A stretch of DNA of 64,000 bases from Candidatus Symbiothrix dinenymphae. Lineage in GTDB: Bacteria; Bacteroidota; Bacteroidia; Bacteroidales; Azobacteroidaceae. Under the pieces are notes generated by a model. It was not told the origin of the DNA and did no database searches. It saw only the letters and a program-made list of their open reading frames with translations. Positions 1 through 11,371 of the stretch are shown here, piece after piece. The stretch lies in assembly GCA_001417715.1 (NCBI GenBank), contig BBRT01000041.1, positions 1 to 64,000 on the forward strand, written 5' to 3'. Both the position numbers and the translations under genes were made by a program. Numbering within the stretch: position 1 is the stretch's first letter; every line of letters starts with the position of its first letter.

Positions 1-92
1 ATTTTTTTGCGAATTTATGGATTTTTAACATATTGGGTGGGGTTGCAGAAATTTTTACCTCCTGCCGGCAACCCCGTAGTGGCATAGCCGTC

Positions 93-592
93 AGGTTAAG
101 GGTGAAGCCCTTCGAGCAATAGCGTAGGGCGATGCCCAGTCGTGGTCGGAAGATTGGGTTGATGTTGAATTTACGGGCTGAAAGCCCAGCATATCCCAGC
201 CCAACGCATCGCGTTGGGAAAATGATAATGATGAATAATGATGAATAATGATGAGATATGATGGGGCAACATAATGATATAATGCCCTTTCAGGGCGCAA
301 CACACACAACACACACAACACACACAAAACCCATTACCCCAACGCGATGCGTTGGGCTGGGATATGTTGCCCTTTCAGGGCGCAACACACGCAACACACA
401 CAAAACCCATTACCCCAACGCGATGCGTTGGGCTGGGATATGTTGCCCTTTCAGGGCGCAACACACGCAACACACACACAAAACCATTTCCCCAACGCTG
501 GGCTTTCAGCCCGTAAATTCAACATCTAACCAATCTCCCGACCACGACTGGGCGATGCCCTACGCTATTGCTACAAGGCTTTCAGCCTTAAC
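93..592. repeat. Composite repeat: about 95-bp inverted arms around 76-bp tandem units
   Basis: This element fills the gene-free left end of the window. Arms at about 93-190 and 497-592 are imperfect inverted copies of each other and share blocks such as CCCAGTCGTGGTCGG and GTTGAATTTACGGGCTGAAA. Between them lie about 2.5 tandem copies of a roughly 76-bp unit (copies starting near 330 and 406, with a degenerate copy from about 260). Each unit holds two palindromes, CCCAACGCGATGCGTTGGG and GCCCTTTCAGGGC, and a CACACAACAC-rich spacer. Weak ORFs across it are products of the repeat. I see no other gene in 1-680. Confidence 0.8.
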
Positions 593-680
593 ATAAAATT
601 CATCCTGTTAATCTTTTAATCCTGAAAATTCTGATTCAGACAAAAATGTTCTCTGCGGGATAGAACAAAATTATGAATTA

Positions 681-1238
681 TTATGCCGGTATTGCTTTCA
701 AATCAAAGTACATGGCACGGGTGTCCTCGTCTGTATCTTTGGTTGTGAGGTATCTAAATTGGGCTTTTTCGTAAAAAGGAAATGCAGTGCGATAGGCATC
801 TACGGTAATGAACCGGCAGGCGGCGTGGTGCTGCTCGTAGAGGTACATCATCGTAACAGTATCAATAATACGCCGTCCTATTCCGTATCCGGCATATTTT
901 TTCGCTACTGCCAAACGTCCGATTTTTACCGAAGGATACGTTTTGCGCCTTTTGCTGTTTGGGATTTTGCGCCCTACTTTGTTCCAAAGGGCTTTTTCTT
1001 CTTCAGTCAAAATCGCAGTTCTATTTAAGCCATCGTATGAAAGACAAAAATAAGCCGCTATTTCACTTTCAATTTTCACCAAATAGGTAACAGCAAGCAT
1101 TGCTTTTGAATAGTTTTTTGCATCATTGAGCAAAAAATCATTCAAATCAATGTCGCCACAATCAAAAGAGGAAATCGGGGTATCTTCTTCCAAGCGAACA
1201 ATGTCGATTTTATCTACAATTTCACTCATTTGGGGCAT
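681..1238 (-). CDS. GNAT-family acetyltransferase, toxin-like
   Basis: This 185-residue protein has the layout of GNAT toxins of toxin-antitoxin pairs. It has an N-terminal FDCGDIDLNDFL segment, a beta-4-like stretch VKIGRLAVAKKY, the acetyl-CoA pyrophosphate loop GYGIGRRI, and a C-terminal AFPFYEKAQFRYL segment. Family members acetylate aminoacyl-tRNA or small molecules; the substrate here is unknown. An in-frame ATG at 1229 overlaps the stop of the upstream 55-codon gene (ATGA), which suggests translational coupling and is a plausible real start. The two genes share a promoter upstream of 1393. It could also be an ordinary metabolic GNAT. Confidence 0.75.
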   Translation of the reverse strand: MPQMSEIVDKIDIVRLEEDTPISSFDCGDIDLNDFLLNDAKNYSKAMLAVTYLVKIESEIAAYFCLSYDGLNRTAILTEEEKALWNKVGRKIPNSKRRKTYPSVKIGRLAVAKKYAGYGIGRRIIDTVTMMYLYEQHHAACRFITVDAYRTAFPFYEKAQFRYLTTKDTDEDTRAMYFDLKAIPA

Positions 1239-1393
1239 ATCGGAAATCGCGCTGCTTTTTTATACCAGTCGTATGCTTCTTGCATTTCTTTTCGCCTTTC
1301 GGGCGAAATCTGCTGCACATTTTCCATCGCCTTTGCAAAGCGGATAGAATCCCTGCCGGTAAGAATCGGCGTAGGTTTAATTGGTGTTGCCAT
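1226..1393 (-). CDS. Small protein upstream of the GNAT gene, putative antitoxin
   Basis: A 55-residue ORF starts at ATG 1393 and ends at TGA 1226-1228, overlapping the downstream GNAT start. The protein begins MATPIKPTPILTGRDSIRF and continues with a charged helical segment (MENVQQISPERRKEMQEAY). Small basic partners with a PTPxLxGxD opening occur next to GNAT toxins, so I infer an antitoxin. It is preceded by a TACCTTTG promoter. The call rests on position and size, not on a recognised DNA-binding domain. Confidence 0.55.
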   Translation of the reverse strand: MATPIKPTPILTGRDSIRFAKAMENVQQISPERRKEMQEAYDWYKKAARFPICPK

Positions 1394-1418
1394 ATTGTTT
1401 TTTATTTATAATTTTGGG

Positions 1419-1460
1419 CAAAGGTAGTGAATAGTTTTGAGTTATGAGTTATGAGTTATG
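1419..1460 (-). promoter_or_regulatory. Promoter of the small protein-GNAT operon with the ACTCATAACT module
   Basis: On the minus strand, tandem CATAACT-type repeats (1432-1460) are followed by TACCTTTG (1419-1426), the Bacteroidota -7 box, about 25 bp before the ATG at 1393. The same repeat-to-box arrangement occurs before the ABC-F gene, lepA and glyS. Confidence 0.6.
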
Positions 1461-1555
1461 TTTTTTTGCGGATTTATGGATTTTTAACATAATGTTCGGA
1501 GTTGCCGAAAAAATTAATGACTATCCGCAATCATACCACTTGGCTTTCGTTCCTT

Positions 1556-1805
1556 GTCCCGCAGGGACAGCACTTTATTAACCGTATGCTTTAGCTTACG
1601 GTACGAGAATGACGACAACCTCATAGTCCCGCATGGGACGGCACTTGAGATGGGTGCAATTTTGCAGAATAACAATGTGTCGTCCCATGCGGGACTTTGG
1701 GGGGGCTCCATCACTCCCGTAGACTAAAGTCTACGGTTAATAAAGTGCTGTCCCTGCGGGACAAAACACCGTCTGCTAAAAATAGCATCTGAAAAAAAAA
1801 TTAGG
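1556..1805. repeat. MITE-like palindromic element, copy 1
   Basis: The intergenic stretch 1394-1810 is mostly this element. It contains GTCCCGCAGGGACAGCACTT at the left and its inverted form GTGCTGTCCCTGCGGGAC at the right. Internal dyads are GTCCCGCATGGGAC and TAGACTAAAGTCTA. The right end (AAAATAGCATCTGAAAAAAA) matches that of copy 2 at 13.3-13.7 kb, while the left end is degraded. No transposase is encoded. Confidence 0.75.
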
Positions 1806-1810
1806 TTGCC

Positions 1811-2299
1811 TTAGCGCTCTAATTCCACAAAGGTGAATGCGTAGGGATGCTTTTCGTCCGACAGATGGGATTCTTGGCTCAACACGCGCCATTCCGAGTA
1901 ATTAATTTTTGGGAAAAACACATCGGCATTGGGGAACGAGGCTTTGATTTTTGTCAAATACAGTTTGTTGGCACATGCGAGGGTCTGTTCATAAATTTGC
2001 GCGCCGCCAATGATAAACACCTCGTCAGTGTCCATCAGCTTGATAAAGGCGTGGTCTAATGATGGATACACCTCAACACCTTCTATTTGCAAATCCGCTT
2101 GGCGACTAACCACCACATTGCGCCGGTTAGGCAACGCCCCCTTGGGCAGCGAATCAAACGTCTTCCGCCCCATCACCACCGGATGACCGGTCGTAATCTC
2201 CTTAAAATGAGTCATATCGGCTGGCAAACGACAAAGCAGGTTGCCTCCACAACCTACCTCGTTCTTCTCCCCTATCGCTACAATCAGTGAAATTGTCAC
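1811..2299 (-). CDS. folA: Dihydrofolate reductase
   Basis: FolA reduces dihydrofolate to tetrahydrofolate with NADPH in the cytosol. The 162 residues carry the classic layout: ISLIVAIGEKNEVG, the catalytic-acid segment LLCRLPADM, the NADPH-binding GHPVVMGRKTFDSLP, and VFIIGGAQIYEQ. The length is normal. Cys occupies the place of the Trp usually found just before the catalytic acid. The gene follows the sialate O-acetylesterase by 11 bp on the same strand, so the two are probably co-transcribed. Confidence 0.95.
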   Translation of the reverse strand: MTISLIVAIGEKNEVGCGGNLLCRLPADMTHFKEITTGHPVVMGRKTFDSLPKGALPNRRNVVVSRQADLQIEGVEVYPSLDHAFIKLMDTDEVFIIGGAQIYEQTLACANKLYLTKIKASFPNADVFFPKINYSEWRVLSQESHLSDEKHPYAFTFVELER

Positions 2300-2310
2300 G
2301 TTTGTTCAGA

Positions 2311-4260
2311 CTATTTTGTCCTGAACGGCGACGCAGGCAACCCTGCACCATTATACAAGTTGCACTCCGGATTTTCTGCCCACGCATAGCGCGCCGCTAC
2401 CGGAAATTGCACTTCGGCGCACGACACCACCACCTCATCGCCTTCAATCTTAGCATCCGCCTTGTAGTACTTGTGGTCGGGTCCGGCAATCGTAAAACCC
2501 GAAAGAGGGGCGTTGTTTTTGCTTTTCAATCCCTGATTGGTATGATTGAACCGGATGCGAATCGTCTTCCCCACAATGCTATGCGACTGATAGATGGGAC
2601 CGGAGAAGGCAATATTTTCCTTATAGGTGTTTGCCCGCGCAGCCAATGCCAGGCGCAAACCCACATCCTGCTTGTTTTTCGGATGGATGTCTCTCGCCTC
2701 GCCAATATCAATTGTAACCGCCATACCGGTGTTTTCCAACGCTAAAGTCTGCGACTGTGCCTCTCGCAACAGGGGCCAAGCCTCGCCTAATGATGCCGCA
2801 AAGTTTGCCAACTGCACAAAGTAAAACGAGAAATTGTAGCCCCACAATTTGCGCCAATCTTGAATCATCAACGGGAAAAGTGTTCTATACTGCTCGGCGC
2901 GGCGCGCATTGCTCTCGCCCTGATACCAAATGGCACCCTGCACAGCATACGGAGCAAGGGGATGAAGCATCGCATTGTATAAAACAGTGGGTCGGTTGGG
3001 ATTGTTCGACACCCCGACAGGGGCGTTTCCCAACTTCGTTAAGTCCACAACGGCATTATATTTCCACTCGGTTGCCAATGCAAGTTTTTCTTGAGGCTTA
3101 GCGGTAAGCGACAGGGACATGTTTTGCGGCTCTCCGTAAATGCCGCCTCCGCCTCCGGTATCAGTCACGCGAACAGCTATAACAGCCTTACCTGCTTTCA
3201 CTTGGGATGCCGGTATTTTATAGCGGCGGTCGACATTATGACCGTTTGTTGCACCCACTTTCACACCATTGTAATAGGTGATGTCGCTGTCGTCAATCAT
3301 TGCCAAGTTGAGTTGCAGCTCTTTGCCTGCCCAAGCCGCAGGGATTTCTACGGTCTTACGAAACCACACGATGCCGTCGAAATTGGCTAATCCCTTGCTT
3401 TCCCATACGCCGGGGAGGGTCATGGTTTGCCAGGCATTGTCATCGAATTTGCTTTGCTCCCAATGGTTTGTACTGCCCAAATCGGCTTTGATGATTTTCT
3501 CGTTCCAGGCTTTAAGATTCTGCTCGTAAGTACGTTGCGCCTCTTCCTCAAACACTGCCCGTATCTCGCTCACGCCGGCTTTAAAATCCGGCATCAGTTC
3601 CAACGATTCGCCGCTTGTCCACGCTTCCGCAATGGTGCCGCCCCACGAGGTGTTGATTAACCCAATGGGCACTTTCAGATTTTGCAACAAATGGCGACCA
3701 AAGAAGAAGCCCACAGACGAAAATTCCGCAACAGTAGCCGGAGAACACTCTTGCCAGCCGTCACGCGTACTCTTCAAATCTTCCAGCGGCTGAGTGGAGG
3801 TCGTCCTGTTCACCTGCAACAGACGTATTTGCGGATAGTTGGCGGTGGCAACCTCCTGCTCATAATTTATCACTTTGCCCCAACCTGCCACCGGCATTTC
3901 CATATTCGACTGACCGGAGCATATCCACACTTCGCCAATGAGGATGTTGTTGAGCGTAACGGCTTTCCCATCGGAAATCGTAATCGAGTAGGGCGTGTTG
4001 CTCGCCACAGGAGTTTGCACGCTCACTTGCCACTTGCCCGTCGGGTCGGCATGCACCACATACGTCTTTTTGTCCCAGGAAGTGGTAACAGTAACCTCTT
4101 TCTTCGGCGTAGCGCGCCCCCAGACAGGAGCCTGAGTTTGCTGCTGCAAGACAAGATTGTCGGTAAATACTTTCGGAAGCTCAATACGAGCAAACGAGGA
4201 GAACGTCCCTGCAAACAGGAACGAAGATGCGAAAAGAATTTTACTAAAATTTGTTTTCAT
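2311..4260 (-). CDS. Sialate O-acetylesterase-like SGNH hydrolase, secreted
   Basis: This 649-residue enzyme is predicted to remove acetyl groups from sialic acid or related glycans outside the cytoplasm. A signal peptide starts at Met 4260 (MKTNFSKILFASSFLFAGTF); an in-frame extension further upstream runs through the promoter and is unlikely to be translated. The nucleophile block is CSGQSNMEMP, followed by WYQGESN and a C-terminal DIHPKNKQ block that should hold the Asp/His pair. A galactose-binding-like jelly roll is inserted between (around VWFRKTVEIP to GGGGIYGEP). This is the usual layout of Bacteroidota sialate O-acetylesterases. A TACCTTTG box lies near 4290, and folA follows directly. 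Confidence 0.9.
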   Translation of the reverse strand: MKTNFSKILFASSFLFAGTFSSFARIELPKVFTDNLVLQQQTQAPVWGRATPKKEVTVTTSWDKKTYVVHADPTGKWQVSVQTPVASNTPYSITISDGKAVTLNNILIGEVWICSGQSNMEMPVAGWGKVINYEQEVATANYPQIRLLQVNRTTSTQPLEDLKSTRDGWQECSPATVAEFSSVGFFFGRHLLQNLKVPIGLINTSWGGTIAEAWTSGESLELMPDFKAGVSEIRAVFEEEAQRTYEQNLKAWNEKIIKADLGSTNHWEQSKFDDNAWQTMTLPGVWESKGLANFDGIVWFRKTVEIPAAWAGKELQLNLAMIDDSDITYYNGVKVGATNGHNVDRRYKIPASQVKAGKAVIAVRVTDTGGGGGIYGEPQNMSLSLTAKPQEKLALATEWKYNAVVDLTKLGNAPVGVSNNPNRPTVLYNAMLHPLAPYAVQGAIWYQGESNARRAEQYRTLFPLMIQDWRKLWGYNFSFYFVQLANFAASLGEAWPLLREAQSQTLALENTGMAVTIDIGEARDIHPKNKQDVGLRLALAARANTYKENIAFSGPIYQSHSIVGKTIRIRFNHTNQGLKSKNNAPLSGFTIAGPDHKYYKADAKIEGDEVVVSCAEVQFPVAARYAWAENPECNLYNGAGLPASPFRTK

Positions 4261-4374
4261 ATTTATAATTGTTATTTTTTTTTCGGGCGCAAAGGTAGTA
4301 AATGTTTTGCTATTTAGCAAATATTTTTTCGATTTAGGGTGCAGGCCGCCTCACCCCCTCGCAAACTCAAGAAT

Positions 4375-4406
4375 TTGCGTAATCCAAAAAAAAGCCGTAC
4401 ATTTGC
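4375..4406 (+). promoter_or_regulatory. guaB promoter
   Basis: A TTG at 4375-4377 and TACATTTG at 4399-4406, 21 bp apart, match the Bacteroidota -33/-7 promoter. The start codon is 25 bp downstream. Confidence 0.7.
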
Positions 4407-4415
4407 GCGCAATAA

Positions 4416-5909
<1,494 letters not shown>

Positions 5910-5925
5910 GACAGACTAAAAATAG

Positions 5926-7591
<1,666 letters not shown>

Positions 7592-7604
7592 AAAACCTCT
7601 CAGT

Positions 7605-8885
7605 ATGCAAGAATTTATCAACACCCTATACACAGAAGATAATCTATTTATACTGACCGGATTAAATAGCAATTTAGTCGATTTGATATATTTAGACCCG
7701 CCGTTCAATTCCAAGCGGATTTATTCTGCGCCGATAGGCAGCAAGGCGGCCGGCTCAAGCTTCAAAGATATGTGGACGTGGGAGGATGTCAATGTGGCCT
7801 ATCTCAATACTTTGGCAGAAAATTACCCCGCATTGACGGATTTTATCGCTGCCACAGGTGTGATGCACAGCAAAGCGATGGCGGCATATTTAACTTATAT
7901 GGCGCAGCGCATCATCGAAATGCACCGCGTATTGAAAGACACAGGTTGTTTGTATTTGCATTGCGACCCTACGGCAAGCCATTATTTGAAAGTGGTGTTA
8001 GATGAAATTTTTGGCAAAGATAATTTTAGAAATGAAATTATATGGCATTATAAAACAACATTGAAAGCATCGTCAAGTCATTTGGGAAGAGACCACGATG
8101 TGATTTTGTGCTATGCAAAAAGTAATTTACATCAAATTCACCCCGACAGAACAGATTATCCGGCCAGTGAAAATACTTTGAAAAGATGGGGTAAATATGC
8201 TGATACAGAGGGTTTTGTGAGCAACAAACATTTTGCAGGCAGTAGTTCAACCATCATTGATACGAGTGATGACGAAAAAGGTTTCAACATTAATTACGGA
8301 ATACCGCGAGATGTGTGGTATATCCCACATTTAACAGGCAGCAGTAAAGAAAAAACAGGCTACCCGACCCAAAAGCCGCTTGCATTATTGCATCGCATTA
8401 TTAAAGCATCGTCAAACGAAGGCGATATTGTGCTTGACCCGTTTTGCGGCTGTGCCACCACTTGCGTGGCAGCCCAACAATTGGGTAGAAAATGGATTGG
8501 CATTGATATTGAAAAACAAGCCGCTGATATTTTGGTTGAAAGATTGAGTGATGATGCAGGGCTGTTTAAAAATTTTGTGCATACAGCGATTATACCTCAA
8601 CGAACTGATATACAAAAAGTTGAGCCGACAAAATCGGTTAAGGAGCGTCTCTACAAAGAGCAAAACGGCTTGTGCAATGCCTGCGGAACTGCATTTGACA
8701 TTTGGAATTTGGAGATAGACCACATCCGTCCGCGCTCGAAAGGCGGCGGTGACTGCTACGAAAATTATCAGTTATTGTGCAGCCATTGCAACAAAATGAA
8801 AAGCGCTAACCCAATGGAAAGTTTGCGGTTGAAAATCGAAACACGCAAAAAATTATTAAAGGAAAAAATAACTTTTGGAGAATAA
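7605..8885 (+). CDS. Adenine DNA methyltransferase fused to HNH nuclease, copy 1
   Basis: A 426-residue fusion, probably a self-contained restriction-modification enzyme. Motif IV DPPF lies at residues 31-34 and motif I DPFCGCATT near 278-286, with a motif X-like GYPTQKP between. This order is that of beta-class amino-methyltransferases, and DPPF favours N6-adenine. The C terminus (from about 357) is a zinc-type HNH domain: CNAC, then EIDHIRPRSKGGG, then LLCSHCNKMK. Start ATG 7605 is chosen because copy 3 begins with the same MQEFINTLYTED and copy 2 nearly so; an upstream extension would overlap the ABC-F gene. The central segment (about 145-265) differs from copies 2 and 3, as expected of a target-recognition domain. 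The HNH part is also the most divergent of the three. Confidence 0.88.
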   Translation: MQEFINTLYTEDNLFILTGLNSNLVDLIYLDPPFNSKRIYSAPIGSKAAGSSFKDMWTWEDVNVAYLNTLAENYPALTDFIAATGVMHSKAMAAYLTYMAQRIIEMHRVLKDTGCLYLHCDPTASHYLKVVLDEIFGKDNFRNEIIWHYKTTLKASSSHLGRDHDVILCYAKSNLHQIHPDRTDYPASENTLKRWGKYADTEGFVSNKHFAGSSSTIIDTSDDEKGFNINYGIPRDVWYIPHLTGSSKEKTGYPTQKPLALLHRIIKASSNEGDIVLDPFCGCATTCVAAQQLGRKWIGIDIEKQAADILVERLSDDAGLFKNFVHTAIIPQRTDIQKVEPTKSVKERLYKEQNGLCNACGTAFDIWNLEIDHIRPRSKGGGDCYENYQLLCSHCNKMKSANPMESLRLKIETRKKLLKEKITFGE

Positions 8886-8888
8886 AAT

Positions 8889-10124
8889 ATGGAAAACTTT
8901 ATCAACACCCTATACACAGAGGATAATCTATTTATACTGACCGGATTAAATAGCAATTTGGTTGATTTGATATATTTAGACCCGCCGTTTAACTCCAAGC
9001 GGATTTATTCGGCGCCGATAGGCAGCAAAGCGGCCGGCTCAAGCTTCAAAGATATGTGGACGTGGGAAGATGTGAATGTGGCCTATCTCAATACTTTGGC
9101 AAAAAAATATCCGGCATTGACAAAATACATTGCTGCGATAGGCGCGATACACAGCAAAGCGATGGCGGCGTATTTGACTTATATGGCGCAGCGCATCATC
9201 GAAATGCACCGCGTATTAAAAGACACAGGCAGTCTGTATCTGCATTGCGACCCTACCGCAAGCCATTTTTTGAAAGGGGTATTAGATGAAATTTTTGGCA
9301 AAAAAAATTTTAGAAATGAAATAATTTGGTGTTACAAACGACCGTCTGCACCGAAACAAAGACAGTTGCCACGCTTGCACGATGTGATATTTTGGTATTC
9401 AAAAGGTGAACAATGGACCTTTAATGGGGATGCAATTAGAGTGCCTTATGCTCAAAGCAGTCTCGACAGAGCAGGTTATGCGGCTAATGCGAGCAAAATG
9501 ACAGATGGCGGTGCTGTTGAATTGAAGGAAGATGGAAAATTGCCTGAAGACTGGTGGGATATTCCAATGTTAAAAGGAAATTCCAAAGAAGCCACGGGTT
9601 ACCCCACCCAAAAACCGCTTGCGCTGTTGCATCGCATCATTAGAGCATCGTCAAACGAGGGCGATATTGTATTTGACCCGTTTTGCGGCTGTGCCACCAC
9701 TTGCGTGGCTGCCCAACAATTGGGCAGAAAATGGATTGGCATTGATATTGAAAAACAAGCCGTCAGTATATTGATAGAGCGATTGAGCGATGATGCGGGA
9801 CTGTTTAAAAACTTTGTGAATACAACGCTCGTCCCGCAACGGACTGATATTCAGAGAATTGAGCCGATAAAATCGGTAAAAGAGCGTTTATACAAAGAGC
9901 AAAACGGTTTATGCACCGGTTGCAAACGACAATTTGAAATGCGAAATATGGAAATAGACCATATTATCCCCAAATCAAAAGGCGGCGGCAGTTATTACGA
10001 AAACTATCAGTTGCTGTGCGGGGCTTGCAACAAAAAGAAAAGCGACAAGCCAATGGAATACCTGCGTTCGTATATTGACAGCGAAGAGGAATTTTCAAAG
10101 AATAAAATAATTTTTGGAGAATAA
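8889..10124 (+). CDS. Adenine DNA methyltransferase fused to HNH nuclease, copy 2
   Basis: A 411-residue paralogue of copy 1, starting 3 bp after its stop. A GGAG ribosome-binding site lies inside the last codons of copy 1. Motif IV DPPF, motif X GYPTQKP and motif I DPFCGCATT are intact. The HNH domain has CTGC, MEIDHIIPKSKGGG and LLCGACNKKK. The first 80 or so residues are almost identical to copy 1, and the last 150 or so almost identical to copy 3. The middle (around RPSAPKQRQLPRLHD to DWWDIPMLKGNS) matches neither. Intact catalytic motifs argue against decay. Confidence 0.88.
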   Translation: MENFINTLYTEDNLFILTGLNSNLVDLIYLDPPFNSKRIYSAPIGSKAAGSSFKDMWTWEDVNVAYLNTLAKKYPALTKYIAAIGAIHSKAMAAYLTYMAQRIIEMHRVLKDTGSLYLHCDPTASHFLKGVLDEIFGKKNFRNEIIWCYKRPSAPKQRQLPRLHDVIFWYSKGEQWTFNGDAIRVPYAQSSLDRAGYAANASKMTDGGAVELKEDGKLPEDWWDIPMLKGNSKEATGYPTQKPLALLHRIIRASSNEGDIVFDPFCGCATTCVAAQQLGRKWIGIDIEKQAVSILIERLSDDAGLFKNFVNTTLVPQRTDIQRIEPIKSVKERLYKEQNGLCTGCKRQFEMRNMEIDHIIPKSKGGGSYYENYQLLCGACNKKKSDKPMEYLRSYIDSEEEFSKNKIIFGE

Positions 10125-10125
10125 T

Positions 10126-11367
10126 ATGCAAGAATTTATCAACACCCTATACACAGAGGATAATCTATTTATACTGACCGGACTAAATAGCAATTTGGTC
10201 GATTTGATATATTTAGACCCGCCGTTTAACTCCAAGCGGATTTATTCTGCGCCGATAGGCAGCAAGGCTGCCGGCTCAAGTTTCAAAGATATGTGGACGT
10301 GGGAGGATGTCAATGTGGCCTATCTCAATACTTTGGCAAAAAAATATCCGGCATTGACAAAATACATCGCTTCGGTCGGTGTGATACACAGCAAAGCGAT
10401 GGCGGCGTATTTGACTTACATGGCGCAACGCATCATCGAAATGCACCGCGTATTGAAAGACACCGGCAGTTTGTATCTGCATTGCGACCCTACGGCAAGC
10501 CATTATTTGAAAGTATTGTTGGACGAATTTTTTGGCAAAGAGAATTTTAGAAATGAGATTGTTTGGCATTACAGGCGTTGGACAGGCAAGGCAAAAAGAT
10601 TTCAGGCACTGCACGATATTATTTTTTTGTATTCAAAATCAGATAATTACACATTTAATCCGCTGTTTACCGAATATACGGAAGGTTCAAAAGAAAGAAA
10701 AGAACAGGGCGTTTTGCATCGATTTAAAAAAGGCGAAGAACCTGTTTTAGTCAGTGATAAAAATTTAGATGAAAAGGGCGTTAGAGAAAATGATGTATGG
10801 CAAATACCCTTTATCGCACCTTCTTCCAAAGAGCGCACAGGTTATCCCACCCAAAAACCGCTTGCGTTGTTGCATCGCATCATTAAAGCATCGTCAAACG
10901 AGGGCGATATTGTATTTGACCCGTTTTGCGGTTGTGCCACCACTTGCGTGGCAGCCCAACAATTGGGCAGGAAATGGATTGGCATTGATATTGAAAAACA
11001 AGCCGTCAGTATATTGATAGAGCGATTGAGCGATGATGCGGGACTGTTTAAAAACTTTGTGAATACAACGCTCGTCCCACAACGGACTGATATTCAAAGA
11101 ATTGAGCCGATAAAGCCGGTAAAAGAGCGTTTATACAAAGAGCAAAACGGCTTATGCACCGGTTGCAAACGACAATTTGAAATGCGAAATATGGAAATAG
11201 ACCATATTATCCCCAAATCAAAAGGCGGTGGCAGTTATTACGAAAATTATCAGTTGCTGTGCGGGGCTTGCAACAAAAAGAAAAGCGACAAGCCAATGGA
11301 ATATCTGCGTTCGTATATAGACAGCGAAGAGGAATTTTCAAAGAATAAAATAATTTTTGGAGAATAA
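10126..11367 (+). CDS. Adenine DNA methyltransferase fused to HNH nuclease, copy 3
   Basis: A 413-residue paralogue whose ATG (10126) is one base after the stop of copy 2, again with GGAG in the preceding gene's end. An in-frame ATG at 10114 would add four residues but overlaps copy 2. Motifs IV, X and I and the HNH residues match copy 2. From motif I to the C terminus only one residue appears to differ (KSVKE versus KPVKE), implying recent duplication or gene conversion. The central segment (RRWTGKAKRFQALHD to DVWQIPFIAPSS) is unique, so a different target site is expected. Confidence 0.88.
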   Translation: MQEFINTLYTEDNLFILTGLNSNLVDLIYLDPPFNSKRIYSAPIGSKAAGSSFKDMWTWEDVNVAYLNTLAKKYPALTKYIASVGVIHSKAMAAYLTYMAQRIIEMHRVLKDTGSLYLHCDPTASHYLKVLLDEFFGKENFRNEIVWHYRRWTGKAKRFQALHDIIFLYSKSDNYTFNPLFTEYTEGSKERKEQGVLHRFKKGEEPVLVSDKNLDEKGVRENDVWQIPFIAPSSKERTGYPTQKPLALLHRIIKASSNEGDIVFDPFCGCATTCVAAQQLGRKWIGIDIEKQAVSILIERLSDDAGLFKNFVNTTLVPQRTDIQRIEPIKPVKERLYKEQNGLCTGCKRQFEMRNMEIDHIIPKSKGGGSYYENYQLLCGACNKKKSDKPMEYLRSYIDSEEEFSKNKIIFGE

Positions 11368-11371
11368 AACG

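Noticed and set aside
258-500. Tandem repeats that could be taken for a CRISPR array
   Set aside because: The 76-bp units are repeated in full, with no variable spacers and no cas genes nearby.
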